From assembly GCA_022316685.1 (NCBI GenBank), contig JAKJHU010000056.1, forward strand, positions 2,967,872 through 3,031,871: a stretch of DNA of 64,000 nucleotides. Reading direction: 5' to 3'. The DNA is from Progne subis subis (lineage: Eukaryota; Chordata; Aves; Passeriformes; Hirundinidae). Below the pieces are notes generated by a model, which saw only the letters and a list, made by a program, of their open reading frames with translations, was not told the DNA's origin and made no database searches. This document shows, one piece after another, positions 62,501 through 64,000 of this stretch. Position numbers and translations under genes: made by a program. How positions within the stretch are numbered: position 1 is the first letter of the stretch; each line of letters begins with the position of its first letter.

Positions 62501-63257
62501 TGCACAACAGCAAGAAGTTTCCTGACACTACTCCCTGACTTGAAAAGAGTATTTCTTATGAGATCAAACTTTTTTATTGCTACTCTCAGTTATCTTAGTA
62601 CTGCCACAAACTGATATAATATTATATAGATCTCATATACAAAGATTCCCCATGTTATGCTGCAATTATTTACAAAGTTACTGATAAAAGAACAAATTCA
62701 TCCTGCCTTCCCCAAATGCACTGGAACCTACAAGCTGCAGAACTGTTTTGGGAAGCAGAGTTGAATATAAAGAGACTTCAAGTATAGATTACATATACTA
62801 CTATATAGCTTTGAGTTTACATTTTTATTCCCGTTGTATCATGAGAGCAGCTGTTATTAACAGCAGGTTATCCACCGCACCTGGATCCTACACTTCCCTT
62901 TCCCCTCTGGAGGCTGATTTACTGTCCTACATAGGCTGCTTCAGCCACAGCACTGCCAGCTCCCCCCACGGAGCAGCTGTAGAGCCACAGGATTTACATC
63001 CAAGTTGGATTCCTTCAGAAGTTACAAATTACATTACATGGCAACAGCAACCCATAATATACACCTGGAACAGCACAGTGTGGATAACAAGGTTTGGGCT
63101 CTTATAAACGACAAGGAGTTACTCTGAAGCCTTTCCACTTACTTTACATTTCCACCCATTTGTTGGTACAGCATCCATAACTGGCTGTAGACAGAAAGTG
63201 TGGTAGCCTTTGTCGCATGTATCGCACACCAGCATCTTGTTGTCTTCCCCAGAGTGT
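42..63257 (-). CDS. KMT2C: KMT2C (MLL3) histone H3K4 methyltransferase, internal part, 33 exons
   Basis: Family knowledge: KMT2C is the catalytic subunit of a nuclear COMPASS-like complex (WDR5, RBBP5, ASH2L, DPY30, plus UTX, PTIP, PA1 and NCOA6) that monomethylates H3K4 at enhancers. The sequence shows, in order, an N-terminal PHD finger, a Ser/Pro/acidic linker with AT-hook-like and RG-rich tails, a PHD4-6 cluster, basic segments, acidic segments, an HMG box, a polyQ tract, DPYxxPPxTPRP repeats, LXXLL motifs and a coiled coil. That order and the wording of the exons fit KMT2C rather than KMT2[19 protein letters not shown] and [20 protein letters not shown] are decisive. All junctions are GT-AG, and phases match across 29 exons. 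Four exons carry one surplus base each (see findings). The SET domain and N-terminus lie outside the window. Confidence 0.97.
275..2351 (-). other. Intron W32/W33
   Basis: 2,077 nt, AT-rich. Only short A runs. I see no exon, RNA gene or recognisable transposon. Confidence 0.85.
2352..2415 (-). CDS. KMT2C: KMT2C exon W32
   Basis: 64 nt, phases 0 to 1. It encodes [20 protein letters not shown] and V, then joins [11 protein letters not shown] of W33 in frame. Acceptor atttttag, donor TCA|gtaagt. Near-identical to mammalian KMT2C. Confidence 0.95.
2487..2527. repeat. 21-bp tandem duplication
   Basis: TATCATTATTGAACA occurs at 2487 and again at 2508, a two-copy repeat of period 21 in the short intron between W31 and W32, just downstream of the W31 donor. 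Confidence 0.8.
2545..2624 (-). CDS. KMT2C: KMT2C exon W31, with one surplus base
   Basis: 80 nt; phase 2 in and 0 out require 79. The 5' part reads [14 protein letters not shown], the 3' part [12 protein letters not shown] one base later. Mammals have 26 residues here with a single Ser or Asn-Ser codon at the junction. Here four bases (AGGT, 2581-2584) occupy that codon. Uncorrected, TGA follows at 2579-2581. Acceptor aaatag and donor CACAG|gtattg are good. Confidence 0.85.
2625..3612 (-). other. Intron W30/W31
   Basis: 988 nt. Holds a short CA microsatellite at 2881-2894. Nothing else recognised. Confidence 0.85.
2881..2894. repeat. CA microsatellite
   Basis: Seven CA units in a row after a degenerate ACACATA lead-in; intronic. 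Confidence 0.85.
3613..3725 (-). CDS. KMT2C: KMT2C exon W30, with one surplus base
   Basis: 113 nt; neighbours (phase 1 in, 2 out) require 112. After the acceptor the family reads [20 protein letters not shown]. Here DFDA is followed by an extra base at about 3713-3717 (GATGCGAATCAC), after which [20 protein letters not shown] and GMPPMVMN read in the shifted frame. Uncorrected, the frame reaches TAA at 3673-3675. Splice sites are canonical (cttacag, AACAG|gtaggc). The encoded helix is highly conserved. Confidence 0.9.
3726..4761 (-). other. Intron W29/W30
   Basis: 1,036 nt. A14 run at 4351-4364; otherwise nothing recognised. Confidence 0.85.
4762..6578 (-). CDS. KMT2C: KMT2C exon W29: acidic block and two LXXLL motifs
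   Basis: 1,817 nt, phases 2 to 1, 605 codons without a stop. It opens [20 protein letters not shown] and [19 protein letters not shown]. In the middle is a long acidic block ([20 protein letters not shown]) leading to [20 protein letters not shown]. Near the end, [20 protein letters not shown] precedes a Gln-rich helix and [11 protein letters not shown]. Two LXXLL motifs (5774-5788 and 4847-4861) are of the nuclear-receptor-box type. The 5' third is visibly richer in CpG than the surrounding introns. Confidence 0.97.
4847..4861 (-). other. KMT2C: LXXLL motif (LQDLL) in exon W29
   Basis: Codons for LQDLL inside [20 protein letters not shown], a helical Leu/Gln-rich stretch conserved with mammals. 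Same motif type as at 5774-5788. Confidence 0.7.
5774..5788 (-). other. KMT2C: LXXLL motif (LDDLL) in exon W29
   Basis: Codons for LDDLL followed by [12 protein letters not shown], within the acidic block. LXXLL helices bind nuclear-receptor ligand-binding domains, and the KMT2C/D complex is a known nuclear-receptor coactivator. That this copy does so is inference. Confidence 0.7.
6579..7377 (-). other. Intron W28/W29
   Basis: 799 nt, AT-rich, with a short AAT run near 6793-6804. No other feature seen. Confidence 0.85.
7378..7703 (-). CDS. KMT2C: KMT2C exon W28
   Basis: 326 nt, phases 0 to 2. It starts [17 protein letters not shown], a Gln-rich helix, then [34 protein letters not shown] and MGMRPHGL. 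Pro/Gly-rich and disordered after the first helix. The acceptor AG abuts CGC (Arg) so that ADTEKLRQ of W27 joins RQKLREI exactly as in mammals. Confidence 0.95.
7704..8718 (-). other. Intron W27/W28
   Basis: 1,015 nt. An open frame on the plus strand at 7808-8161 has no recognisable product and I treat it as chance. Nothing else seen. Confidence 0.8.
8719..10579 (-). CDS. KMT2C: KMT2C exon W27: polyQ and DPYxxPPxTPRP repeats, with one surplus base
   Basis: 1,861 nt. Neighbouring phases (0 in, 0 out) require 1,860. It starts [20 protein letters not shown], continues into a 12-residue polyQ (10472-10507), a Ser/Pro-rich stretch, and about a dozen or more repeats of the form DPYxxPPxTPRP to its end at ADTEKLRQ. 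The frame changes at about 9730-9737: upstream reads RPPLTPTPA, downstream [11 protein letters not shown] one base later, as in mammals (APLDSGPGPFKTP). Uncorrected, the frame stops at 9629-9631. The region is intrinsically disordered, with many TP/SP sites. Confidence 0.95.
10472..10507 (-). repeat. KMT2C: Polyglutamine CAG/CAA repeat in exon W27
   Basis: Twelve consecutive Gln codons on the minus strand, CAG broken twice by CAA, after ...QVKNE and before FGSQQ. Mammalian KMT2C has a shorter or similar run at this site. CAA interruptions usually stabilise such tracts. Confidence 0.9.
10580..11196 (-). other. Intron W26/W27
   Basis: 617 nt. Nothing recognised. Confidence 0.85.
11197..11379 (-). 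CDS. KMT2C: KMT2C exon W26: end of the HMG box and charged helix
   Basis: 183 nt, phase 0 to 0, 61 codons. It encodes [20 protein letters not shown], then [20 protein letters not shown] and [10 protein letters not shown]. The first 15 residues close the HMG box; the rest forms a Gln/Arg-rich helical stretch that continues into W27. Confidence 0.96.
11380..13953 (-). other. Intron W25/W26
   Basis: 2,574 nt. The 12417-13800 part is purine-rich on the plus strand and has two open stretches (12417-12809, 13511-13801) with a coding-like residue mix but no product I recognise (see findings). Confidence 0.75.
13954..14027 (-). CDS. KMT2C: KMT2C exon W25: HMG box
   Basis: 74 nt, phases 1 to 0. It encodes [20 protein letters not shown] and RAPYV. 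The K-x2-K-LWRK helix and PYV motif are the core of the KMT2C HMG box, a DNA-binding fold, split over W24-W26. The gap to W24 is only 117 nt. Confidence 0.96.
14145..14359 (-). CDS. KMT2C: KMT2C exon W24: leads into the HMG box
   Basis: 215 nt, phases 2 to 1. It encodes [57 protein letters not shown] and EFP. This block runs without a break into the HMG-box helix of W25 and is among the best conserved parts of the window. Confidence 0.96.
14626..14764 (-). CDS. KMT2C: KMT2C exon W23
   Basis: 139 nt, phases 1 to 2. It encodes [20 protein letters not shown] and then a Gly/Ala/Pro-rich stretch ending AQQPYTDA. Conserved, predicted disordered, with no known domain. Confidence 0.94.
14765..16815 (-). 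other. Intron W22/W23
   Basis: 2,051 nt, AT-rich. Nothing recognised. Confidence 0.85.
16816..16935 (-). CDS. KMT2C: KMT2C exon W22: proline-rich segment
   Basis: 120 nt, phase 1 to 1. It encodes [20 protein letters not shown] and then a proline run ([19 protein letters not shown]). The first half is an acidic amphipathic helix. The proline run is a likely SH3/WW/EVH1-type ligand (inference). Confidence 0.94.
17018..17050 (-). CDS. KMT2C: KMT2C exon W21: 33-nt microexon
   Basis: 33 nt, phase 1 to 1, encoding [11 protein letters not shown]. The acceptor is ttgtccag and the donor CCAG|gtacgt. It joins MVTDG and [11 protein letters not shown] in exact frame, as in mammalian KMT2C. It could be skipped without a frame change. 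Confidence 0.93.
17238..17375 (-). CDS. KMT2C: KMT2C exon W20: acidic helix segment
   Basis: 138 nt, phase 1 to 1. It encodes [20 protein letters not shown] and [19 protein letters not shown]. The amphipathic acidic helix ([15 protein letters not shown]) resembles a coactivator contact motif (inference). It is conserved with mammals. Confidence 0.95.
17376..18937 (-). other. Intron W19/W20
   Basis: 1,562 nt, AT-rich, with an A/G-rich stretch near 18610-18650. Nothing recognised. Confidence 0.85.
18938..19043 (-). CDS. KMT2C: KMT2C exon W19, with one surplus base
   Basis: 106 nt, where the neighbours (entry and exit phase 1) require 105. The 5' part reads STDDPLAD in frame. The 3' part reads [18 protein letters not shown] in the frame one base later. 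Between them stand four bases (CTAG, 19014-19017) where the family has one codon (DPLAD-I-SEVLN in mammals). Read without correction the frame meets TGA at 19009-19011. The acidic motif [13 protein letters not shown] is strongly conserved. Both splice sites are canonical. Confidence 0.9.
19044..24286 (-). other. Intron W18/W19
   Basis: 5,243 nt. T run at about 19410-19423 and an A-rich tract at 20379-20415. No exon or transposon recognised. Confidence 0.8.
20379..20415. repeat. A-rich low-complexity tract
   Basis: Three A runs separated by single C or CAAAC units. It could be an old retroposon tail, but no adjacent body is recognisable. Confidence 0.75.
24287..24473 (-). CDS. KMT2C: KMT2C exon W18
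   Basis: 187 nt, phases 0 to 1. It encodes [20 protein letters not shown] and then [20 protein letters not shown]. The first 20 residues continue the conserved [16 protein letters not shown] block; the rest is Ser/Pro/Thr-rich. The downstream intron is 5.2 kb. Confidence 0.95.
24474..25893 (-). other. Intron W17/W18
   Basis: 1,420 nt, AT-rich. Nothing recognised. Confidence 0.85.
25894..26024 (-). CDS. KMT2C: KMT2C exon W17
   Basis: 131 nt, phases 1 to 0. It encodes [20 protein letters not shown], then [20 protein letters not shown] and YLQ. The Lys/Arg run followed by the hydrophobic ETFPAYLQ motif is highly conserved in KMT2C and KMT2D. Confidence 0.95.
26025..28163 (-). other. Intron W16/W17
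   Basis: 2,139 nt. A short ATC/ATT run near 27929-27953; otherwise nothing recognised. Confidence 0.85.
28164..28283 (-). CDS. KMT2C: KMT2C exon W16
   Basis: 120 nt, phase 1 to 1. It encodes [20 protein letters not shown] and then [20 protein letters not shown]. Basic and Ser-rich, continuing the basic region of W14-W15. It agrees with the mammalian sequence apart from a few residues. Confidence 0.95.
28284..29535 (-). other. Intron W15/W16
   Basis: 1,252 nt. Contains the T/G tract at 29400-29478; otherwise nothing recognised. Confidence 0.85.
29400..29478. repeat. T/G-rich low-complexity tract
   Basis: Plus strand: a T run, an 11-G run, then TTTTG units. On the sense strand this is AAAAC repeats followed by a C run, some 55-135 nt downstream of the W15 donor. 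Confidence 0.85.
29536..29664 (-). CDS. KMT2C: KMT2C exon W15: acidic then basic segment
   Basis: 129 nt, phase 1 to 1. It encodes [20 protein letters not shown], an acidic stretch, and [13 protein letters not shown], a classical basic cluster resembling a nuclear localisation signal. The donor CCTG|gtagga lies about 55 nt from a C-rich and A-rich low-complexity tract on the sense strand. Confidence 0.96.
29665..32293 (-). other. Intron W14/W15
   Basis: 2,629 nt. T/G tract at about 30043-30096; nothing else recognised. Confidence 0.85.
30043..30096. repeat. T/G-rich low-complexity tract
   Basis: T runs interrupted by G5, GG and C on the plus strand, the same style as the tracts at 29400 and 47494. 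Confidence 0.8.
32294..32506 (-). CDS. KMT2C: KMT2C exon W14: basic segment
   Basis: 213 nt, phase 1 to 1, 71 codons. It encodes [47 protein letters not shown] and [10 protein letters not shown]. The dense Lys/Arg block is a probable nuclear localisation or nucleic-acid contact segment (inference). It is conserved nearly word for word with mammalian KMT2C. Confidence 0.96.
32507..33953 (-). other. Intron W13/W14
   Basis: 1,447 nt. Holds a MIR-type SINE at about 32915-33110; otherwise nothing recognised. Confidence 0.8.
32915..33110 (+). mobile_element. MIR-type SINE, old and diverged
   Basis: The plus strand reads a diverged MIR core: CCCTATTTTACAGGCAGAC, an AAGTGAGCTGCTCAAGATCA segment, ACAGGAAACT, then AGAACCCAAGTCTCC. 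These correspond in order to the MIR blocks for tRNA-derived tail, conserved core and 3' part. Edges are approximate. Confidence 0.65.
33954..34019 (-). CDS. KMT2C: KMT2C exon W13: short linker after PHD6
   Basis: 66 nt, phase 1 to 1, encoding [20 protein letters not shown] and EL. It follows an intron of 5.5 kb. The match to the mammalian linker (VPSSDCC... then KELDPPKTYT in the next exon) and the exact phase fit support it. Confidence 0.92.
   Translation of the reverse strand, partial: CLLWTVVIHQLELRLFQNQKN
34020..39528 (-). other. Intron W12/W13
   Basis: 5,509 nt. A run at about 34717-34732, T-rich tract near 35005-35032, A run near 36456-36474, and a small perfect hairpin at 34393-34415. 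Open frames on the plus strand (for example 39020-39613) match nothing I know. No exon found. Confidence 0.8.
39529..39638 (-). CDS. KMT2C: KMT2C exon W12: end of PHD6
   Basis: 110 nt, phases 2 to 1. It encodes [20 protein letters not shown] and then [22 protein letters not shown] gives the H-x2-C pair and CTIC the last Cys pair of PHD6. The run [18 protein letters not shown] is a KMT2C signature. Acceptor ttctag and donor ACG|gtaaga are canonical. Confidence 0.97.
39639..40228 (-). other. Intron W11/W12
   Basis: 590 nt, about a third of it occupied by a MIR-type SINE. Confidence 0.8.
39964..40135 (+). mobile_element. MIR-type SINE, old and diverged
   Basis: Order of blocks on the plus strand matches MIR: CCTCACAACAACAGTCTTGT, TTTTTACAGGGCAGGGGG, GGCACAGAGCAATTAATT, TTGCCCAGAGTCAGACAG, GTACAAACAGGAATGAAC and a final ACTGTTCTTTACCACATGAC. 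Edges are approximate. Confidence 0.75.
40229..40393 (-). CDS. KMT2C: KMT2C exon W11: end of PHD5 and start of PHD6
   Basis: 165 nt, phases 2 to 2. It encodes [44 protein letters not shown] and RQCDR. Cys pairs CVWC, CRHC, CAPC, CPIC and CRQC are present. [20 protein letters not shown] identifies KMT2C rather than KMT2D, whose sequence differs here. Confidence 0.97.
40394..41120 (-). other. Intron W10/W11
   Basis: 727 nt. Holds a 24-bp tandem duplication at 40901-40949; nothing else recognised. Confidence 0.85.
40901..40949. repeat. 24-bp tandem duplication
   Basis: GGTAAGAATTTCCCTTATAG starts at 40904 and again, identical, at 40928. Two copies, so a recent slippage or duplication event. 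Confidence 0.9.
41121..41302 (-). CDS. KMT2C: KMT2C exon W10: end of PHD4 and most of PHD5
   Basis: 182 nt, phases 0 to 2. It encodes [44 protein letters not shown] and GGWKCKW. The last Cys pair of PHD4 and the CEAC, CDDC and H-x2-C ligands of PHD5 are intact. The donor is unusual: AAATG|gtgtgt rather than AG|gtragt. It is fixed by the frame of W11. Confidence 0.96.
41303..42473 (-). other. Intron W9/W10
   Basis: 1,171 nt. Holds a CR1 reverse-transcriptase relic at about 41440-41690; the remainder is AT-rich and unremarkable. Confidence 0.8.
41440..41690 (-). mobile_element. CR1 LINE fragment, reverse-transcriptase region, decayed
   Basis: The minus strand encodes [20 protein letters not shown], then [20 protein letters not shown] and a decayed FLKRKED. 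This is the CR1 order HKSxGPDGxHPRVLRELA, PLSxIFxKSWxxGEVPxDW, FKKGxKEDPGNYR. It lacks the rest of the element, so it is a truncated, inactive copy. CR1 is the dominant LINE of birds and other sauropsids, supporting the host assignment. Confidence 0.85.
42474..42578 (-). CDS. KMT2C: KMT2C exon W9: PHD4, first half
   Basis: 105 nt, phase 0 to 0. It encodes [31 protein letters not shown] and VSIK. Zinc ligands CVVC, CSQC and the HPYC pair are all present. This starts the conserved extended PHD4-6 block. In the sister protein KMT2D the equivalent block reads histone tails. Confidence 0.97.
42757..42858 (-). CDS. KMT2C: KMT2C exon W8: linker before PHD4
   Basis: 102 nt, phase 0 to 0, encoding [20 protein letters not shown] and then [14 protein letters not shown]. 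This short acidic then hydrophobic piece directly precedes PHD4 in the family and probably packs against it (inference). Only 178 nt of intron separate it from W9. Confidence 0.95.
42859..46584 (-). other. Intron W7/W8
   Basis: 3,726 nt. A 12-bp duplication (TCTAAAGTTAC twice) near 43350-43372. Plus-strand open frames at 46061-46445 overlap one another in three frames and match nothing. No exon or transposon recognised. Confidence 0.8.
46585..46701 (-). CDS. KMT2C: KMT2C exon W7: RG-rich basic segment
   Basis: 117 nt, phase 0 to 0. It encodes [20 protein letters not shown] and then [19 protein letters not shown]. The Arg/Gly-rich stretch with two basic RPRG/RGRS cores suggests nucleic-acid binding or arginine methylation (inference). 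It is conserved in KMT2C and KMT2D directly before the second PHD cluster. Confidence 0.95.
46702..49219 (-). other. Intron W6/W7
   Basis: 2,518 nt. Contains the large T/G tract at 47494-47650; otherwise nothing recognised. Confidence 0.85.
47494..47650. repeat. Extreme T/G homopolymer tract
   Basis: About 155 bp made almost only of T and G on the plus strand: long T runs, a block of G13 and G7 split by one C (around 47598-47620), then TTTTTTGG units. On the sense strand it reads C-rich then A-rich. Such tracts are hard to sequence, so its exact length should not be trusted. Confidence 0.9.
49220..49339 (-). CDS. KMT2C: KMT2C exon W6: conserved 40-codon exon
   Basis: 120 nt, phase 0 to 0, isolated between introns of about 2.5 and 7.1 kb. 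It encodes [20 protein letters not shown] and ends AIWSIKV. The wording matches the mammalian exon between the SPGRPRS and [14 protein letters not shown] segments. Being symmetric it could be skipped in frame. Both splice sites are canonical (cctag acceptor, GTG|gtaaat donor). Its function is unknown to me. Confidence 0.93.
49386..49457. repeat. A-rich low-complexity tract
   Basis: A run of about 20 followed by AAAAAGC and AAGC units; lies 47 nt upstream of exon W6 in the sense direction, where it reads as a T-rich tract. Confidence 0.8.
55020..55197 (+). mobile_element. CR1 LINE 3' end
   Basis: The plus strand carries the CR1 3' UTR wording: TGTCTGGATGCAATCCTG, GCTCTGGGATGACCCTGCTT, GAGCAGGGAGGCTGGAGCAG, ATCCCTTCCAACCTGACCCA and the tail CCATTCTGGGATTTTG. 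5'-truncated, as CR1 copies nearly always are. This 3' end form is typical of songbird CR1 families (recollection). The left edge is approximate. Confidence 0.85.
56478..57211 (-). CDS. KMT2C: KMT2C exon W5: long Ser/Pro/Glu-rich linker ending in an AT-hook-like tail
   Basis: 734 nt, phases 1 to 0, 244 codons with no stop. It opens [12 protein letters not shown] and is mostly disordered, with many Ser, Pro, Glu and Val. The C-terminal end is the strongly conserved part: [19 protein letters not shown] followed by [13 protein letters not shown]. The GRP core flanked by basic residues resembles an AT-hook, suggesting DNA contact (inference). It is shorter than the mammalian equivalent as I recall it. 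Confidence 0.95.
57212..58758 (-). other. Intron W4/W5
   Basis: 1,547 nt. Holds a probable ancient repeat at about 57750-57910; otherwise nothing recognised. Confidence 0.8.
57750..57910 (+). mobile_element. Probable ancient amniote interspersed repeat, family unassigned
   Basis: The stretch CCCTTGAACCAAATCAAGCA, CTCTCATCCATTAC, AAGGAGTTCCAGAG, CACTCTATAAAGAACCACAT, TTGGCTTCTCACACCTTCC follows the wording of an old repeat widespread in reptile and bird genomes, related to CR1/L3-type elements. I cannot name the family from sequence alone, and the edges are uncertain. Confidence 0.4.
58759..58872 (-). CDS. KMT2C: KMT2C exon W4: acidic linker
   Basis: 114 nt, phase 1 to 1, so removable without changing frame. 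It encodes [20 protein letters not shown] and then a Gly/Asp/Glu-rich stretch. The EMEVEG-like run matches the linker that follows the first PHD cluster in mammalian KMT2C. No fold is predicted. Confidence 0.88.
58873..61232 (-). other. Intron W3/W4
   Basis: 2,360 nt. Nothing recognised. Confidence 0.85.
61233..61393 (-). CDS. KMT2C: KMT2C exon W3: end of PHD cluster 1 and acidic linker
   Basis: 161 nt, phases 2 to 1. WIHIECD supplies the H-x2-C pair completing the finger begun in W2, and YICTLC supplies its final Cys pair. The rest is a polar, acidic linker ([11 protein letters not shown]). The finger is less conserved than the PHD4-6 cluster, as is usual for this part of the protein. Confidence 0.93.
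61394..62170 (-). other. Intron W2/W3
   Basis: 777 nt. Nothing recognised. Confidence 0.85.
62171..62343 (-). CDS. KMT2C: KMT2C exon W2: PHD cluster 1, continued
   Basis: 173 nt, phases 0 to 2, beginning [20 protein letters not shown] and ending DMLHCHMCK. Zinc-ligand pairs CAEC, CDSC, CPFC and CHMC are present, so at least one finger closes here and the next opens. Compared with the mammalian sequence as I recall it, there is one extra residue (Ser) just before CPFC, and the residues between CPFC and DMLHC differ. The ligands themselves are unaffected. Confidence 0.95.
62344..63142 (-). other. Intron W1/W2
   Basis: 799 nt. Nothing recognised. Confidence 0.85.
63143..63257 (-). CDS. KMT2C: KMT2C exon W1: N-terminal PHD finger, central part
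   Basis: 115 nt, acceptor AG at 63258-63259, donor GT at 63141-63142, entry phase 2, exit phase 0. It encodes [20 protein letters not shown] and then CLQPV...NGWKCK. The C-x2-C, H and C zinc ligands of a PHD finger are intact. By comparison with mammalian KMT2C this belongs to the first PHD cluster, reported to bind BAP1. The preceding exon is not in the window. Confidence 0.95.
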
Positions 63258-64000
63258 CTAAGGAAAGTAACAAAAATTACTTCAATAAGCAGCAACAAAA
63301 TACCTCTTTCAAGAGAAGCCTAAAGAGGAAGACACAGGTGTGCACATAAAAATATACAAACACTACTTAGAAACATCTCCAGAGACAATGTCTTCATATT
63401 CATTTTTAAATATGAATGCAGACCACTGTTTTTATACACCAAGAGCTGAGCCTGTGCAACCATTGTGAATACTAGGTATTGGCCCACTTTCACTTACACA
63501 TGGGTTGACAGATTTAATGGCCTTTCTGTACTGAAATCACTTCAAAATCTGCAATATACATTTTATTCCTTTCTGAAGAAAACATCCAATTGTACTTGTT
63601 TCTGCAGTCTGACTGTAATTTTTTCCAAGGAAAAAGGAGCCATCAAGTCTATCGGAGCTCCTACAATGTCAAACAATATGACTGCAAGAGCAAAACAAAC
63701 ATTAAAGGAAGAGATTTCCATTTTTCTACAATGATGTATTACAGAGCTCCACCAGAGATTCCAGGGATAAAATAAATTTGCTGAGAACAAGACAAATAGT
63801 TTGGTAATATCTAAAGGCATTGTGTTCTGCCTTAGTTTAAATAAATTAATTCAGTAAGTAAACATGCAACAAGATTTGCCTAGATAAAGCCTTGCAGTAT
63901 ATGGCATTATACATGCTAGATACTACCTCATTACCTGAGAGACCTGGTATTTTAAAAAAACCCTCTCTTTGCATGAAGATATCCTTAAAATGCTGTTCTT
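63258..64000 (-). other. Intron upstream of W1 (incomplete)
   Basis: At least 743 nt. The preceding KMT2C exon, expected to encode the start of this PHD finger (CxxC...CKVCQNC-like), is not found, so it lies beyond the window. Confidence 0.8.

Noticed and set aside
42..63257. Assignment to the sister gene KMT2D
   Set aside because: The second PHD cluster reads [15 protein letters not shown] and [13 protein letters not shown]. These and the wording of W14-W20 are KMT2C; KMT2D differs at each.
42..63257. A processed (retrotransposed) KMT2C pseudogene
   Set aside because: All introns with canonical splice sites are present.
1..64000. RNA genes, CRISPR arrays, viral insertions or toxin genes
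   Set aside because: None seen; no tRNA-like clover-leaf, snoRNA box pair, regular spacer array or retroviral gag/pol/env frame could be supported.

Overview
The window is one stretch of a single large vertebrate gene, KMT2C (MLL3), read entirely on the minus strand. KMT2C encodes the enhancer H3K4 methyltransferase of the COMPASS-like complex. Thirty-three exons (about 8.55 kb, roughly 2,850 codons) can be placed with GT-AG splice sites. They run from an N-terminal PHD finger at the right edge to a glutamine-rich coiled coil at the left edge, roughly residues 400 to 3,170 of the ~4,900-residue mammalian protein. The first exons lie beyond position 64000. The FYRN/FYRC and SET exons lie beyond position 1.

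The host looks like a bird, probably a songbird, and at least a sauropsid. The introns are compact. A CR1 LINE reverse-transcriptase fragment lies at about 41440-41690, and a CR1 3' end with its TTCCAACC...CCATTCTGGGATTTTG tail at about 55020-55197. Two old MIR-type SINEs are present. T/G-rich low-complexity tracts are common.

Layout from right to left, in transcription order. 63257-61233: N-terminal PHD finger exons. 58872-46585: acidic and Ser/Pro-rich linker ending in AT-hook and RG-rich basic segments. 42858-39529: second PHD cluster (PHD4-6). 34019-24287: basic, nuclear-localisation-like segments. 19043-14626: acidic activation-like segments, including a 33-nt microexon. 14359-11197: HMG box and the following charged helix. 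10579-7378: very large exon with polyQ and a DPYxxPPxTPRP repeat array. 6578-4762: second very large exon with an acidic block and two LXXLL motifs. 3725-42: conserved helix and coiled coil.

The striking observation is that four exons (18938-19043, 8719-10579, 3613-3725 and 2545-2624) each carry exactly one extra nucleotide relative to the phase demanded by their neighbours. Each extra base leads to an in-frame stop, although the flanking protein reads on perfectly in the shifted frame. No other exon has a stop or an out-of-phase junction. The simplest explanation is base-level assembly error. A recently degenerated intron-containing paralogue (for example a sex-linked or germline-restricted copy) is a less likely but checkable alternative. 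I see no second gene, RNA gene or non-eukaryotic system.
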